Position numbers and translations under genes: made by a program
Shown: positions 63,396 to 64,000 of the stretch, piece after piece
How positions within the stretch are numbered: the stretch's first letter is position 1
How the letters are laid out: each line of letters opens with the position of its first letter
Notes under the pieces: generated by a model
The model's input: only the letters and a program-made list of their open reading frames with translations
Database searches by the model: none
Told to the model about the DNA's origin: nothing
Origin: Prosthecobacter sp.
GTDB taxonomy: Bacteria; Verrucomicrobiota; Verrucomicrobiia; Verrucomicrobiales; Verrucomicrobiaceae
Assembly (NCBI GenBank): GCA_017853885.1
Contig: JAFMIR010000008.1
Span: 1-64,000, forward strand
Reading direction: 5' to 3'
Length of the DNA stretch: 64,000 bases

Positions 63396-64000
63396 ATGCT
63401 ACGCTGGATCGACATACTAAAATTTGCCGCCAATGGCAATCCTGAGCCTGACCGTGAGGTCGATAAAACGGATGAAGAATGGGAGTCCATCCTTACGCCG
63501 GAACAGTTCCGCGTCACGCGCCAGCACGGCACGGAGCGGGCTTTCAGCTCGGAGATGTGTGAGCTTTTCGAGCCGGGCAAGTATCAGTGCGTCTGCTGCG
63601 GCACGGTCCTGTTTGATTCGGGGGAAAAGTTCGACAGCGGCACGGGCTGGCCTTCTTTTACGCAGCCTGCAAAGGAGAATGCCATCGCCTATTACAAGGA
63701 CGACAGCCATGGCATGAGCCGGGTGGAGACGCTGTGCAACACCTGTGACGCACACCTGGGCCATGTGTTCCCCGATGGGCCGGAGCCGAGCAAGCTGCGC
63801 TACTGCATCAATGCCGTGGCACTCGAGAAGGTGGAGTCCAATGAAGCGAAAGCCACCTTCGGCGGTGGATGCTTCTGGTGCACAGAGGCGGTTTTCCAGC
63901 GCATCAAAGGCGTCATCGCCGTGCGCAGCGGCTACAGCGGTGGGGATGTGATCAATCCCACCTACCGCGAGGTGTGCAGCGGCCGCACCGGTCATGCGGA
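63396..64000 (+). CDS. msrBA: methionine sulfoxide reductase B-A fusion, 3' end outside the window
   Basis: A bifunctional repair enzyme; the frame is open from ATG 63396 to the window's end, so it is not in the ORF track. Residues about 20-150 are MsrB: a zinc site (CVCCG and [12 protein letters not shown]) and the RYCINA catalytic cysteine. MsrA begins near residue 160 with [12 protein letters not shown], whose cysteine is catalytic. MsrB and MsrA repair the R and S sulfoxides of methionine. The 3' end of MsrA is missing. It is divergent from the Crp/Fnr regulator and shares site 4, so co-regulation is likely. Confidence 0.9.
   Translation, partial: MLRWIDILKFAANGNPEPDREVDKTDEEWESILTPEQFRVTRQHGTERAFSSEMCELFEPGKYQCVCCGTVLFDSGEKFDSGTGWPSFTQPAKENAIAYYKDDSHGMSRVETLCNTCDAHLGHVFPDGPEPSKLRYCINAVALEKVESNEAKATFGGGCFWCTEAVFQRIKGVIAVRSGYSGGDVINPTYREVCSGRTGHA

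Noticed and set aside
1-64000. tRNA, rRNA and CRISPR features
   Set aside because: No cloverleaf with a GGTTCRA-type arm, no rRNA-like stretch and no regularly spaced repeat array was found by eye; a tRNAscan/CRT run could still find something I missed.

Overview
The window looks like chromosomal DNA from a free-living member of the Verrucomicrobiota (PVC group), probably close to Prosthecobacter/Verrucomicrobium. The clues are family-level: a PVC-type dehydrogenase/cytochrome c giant protein, a DUF1080 protein, a TIGR04073-like exosortase-associated protein, an alginate-export porin and many small secreted or lipid-anchored proteins of Gram-negative type. No rRNA, tRNA, CRISPR array or integrase was seen. 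All functional calls come from reading motifs by eye; no database search was run.

Region 1 (1-38.7 kb) is ordinary chromosome with housekeeping genes in mixed orientation: truA, trpS, clpB, uvrC, fba, a GreA-like factor with a long N-terminal extension, pyruvate carboxylase, a BamD-like/lptE/rsmI run, pyrF and purE. Between them lie envelope and secreted proteins: an alginate-export porin, thioredoxin-like protein, lipoproteins, a C39-like peptidase with a 56-residue His-rich lipoprotein missed by the ORF track, an L,D-transpeptidase and a cyclophilin. A 1808-residue protein joins a ceramidase-like domain, two LamG-like domains, a PVC dehydrogenase propeller, helical repeats and a cytochrome c domain.

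Region 2 (about 38.7-53.95 kb) is an accessory island resembling an integrated plasmid. It holds a two-HTH protein, a large membrane/propeller protein, a probable replication origin (hairpin cluster, perfect DnaA box, 12-bp repeat), a ribbon-helix-helix protein, a Rep protein with two tandem winged-helix domains, ParA, ParB, a toxin-antitoxin pair, a highly structured non-coding segment, a three-gene cassette and a lone HerA/TraD-like ATPase. A decayed IS1380-family transposase marks the right edge. The cassette is the most novel item: a ComEC-like metallo-beta-lactamase protein, an E2-E1-JAB triple-fusion protein and a four-helix membrane protein, in overlapping or nearly abutting frames. It looks like a ubiquitin-like conjugation/defence system.

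Region 3 (53.96-64 kb) appears to be a stress regulon under a Crp/Fnr-family regulator encoded at 62.6-63.2 kb. Four copies of a TATGAT-N4-ATCATA-type palindrome lie upstream of an outer-membrane protein (and/or a divergent lactonase-fold protein), a thioredoxin-like protein, an eight-gene run starting with two cytochrome P460 genes, and the regulator itself, which is divergent from an msrBA fusion gene. Cytochrome P460s, Dps, a dihaem cytochrome c, thioredoxin and MsrBA together suggest defence against reactive oxygen, nitrogen or chlorine species, but the inducing signal cannot be read from the sequence.
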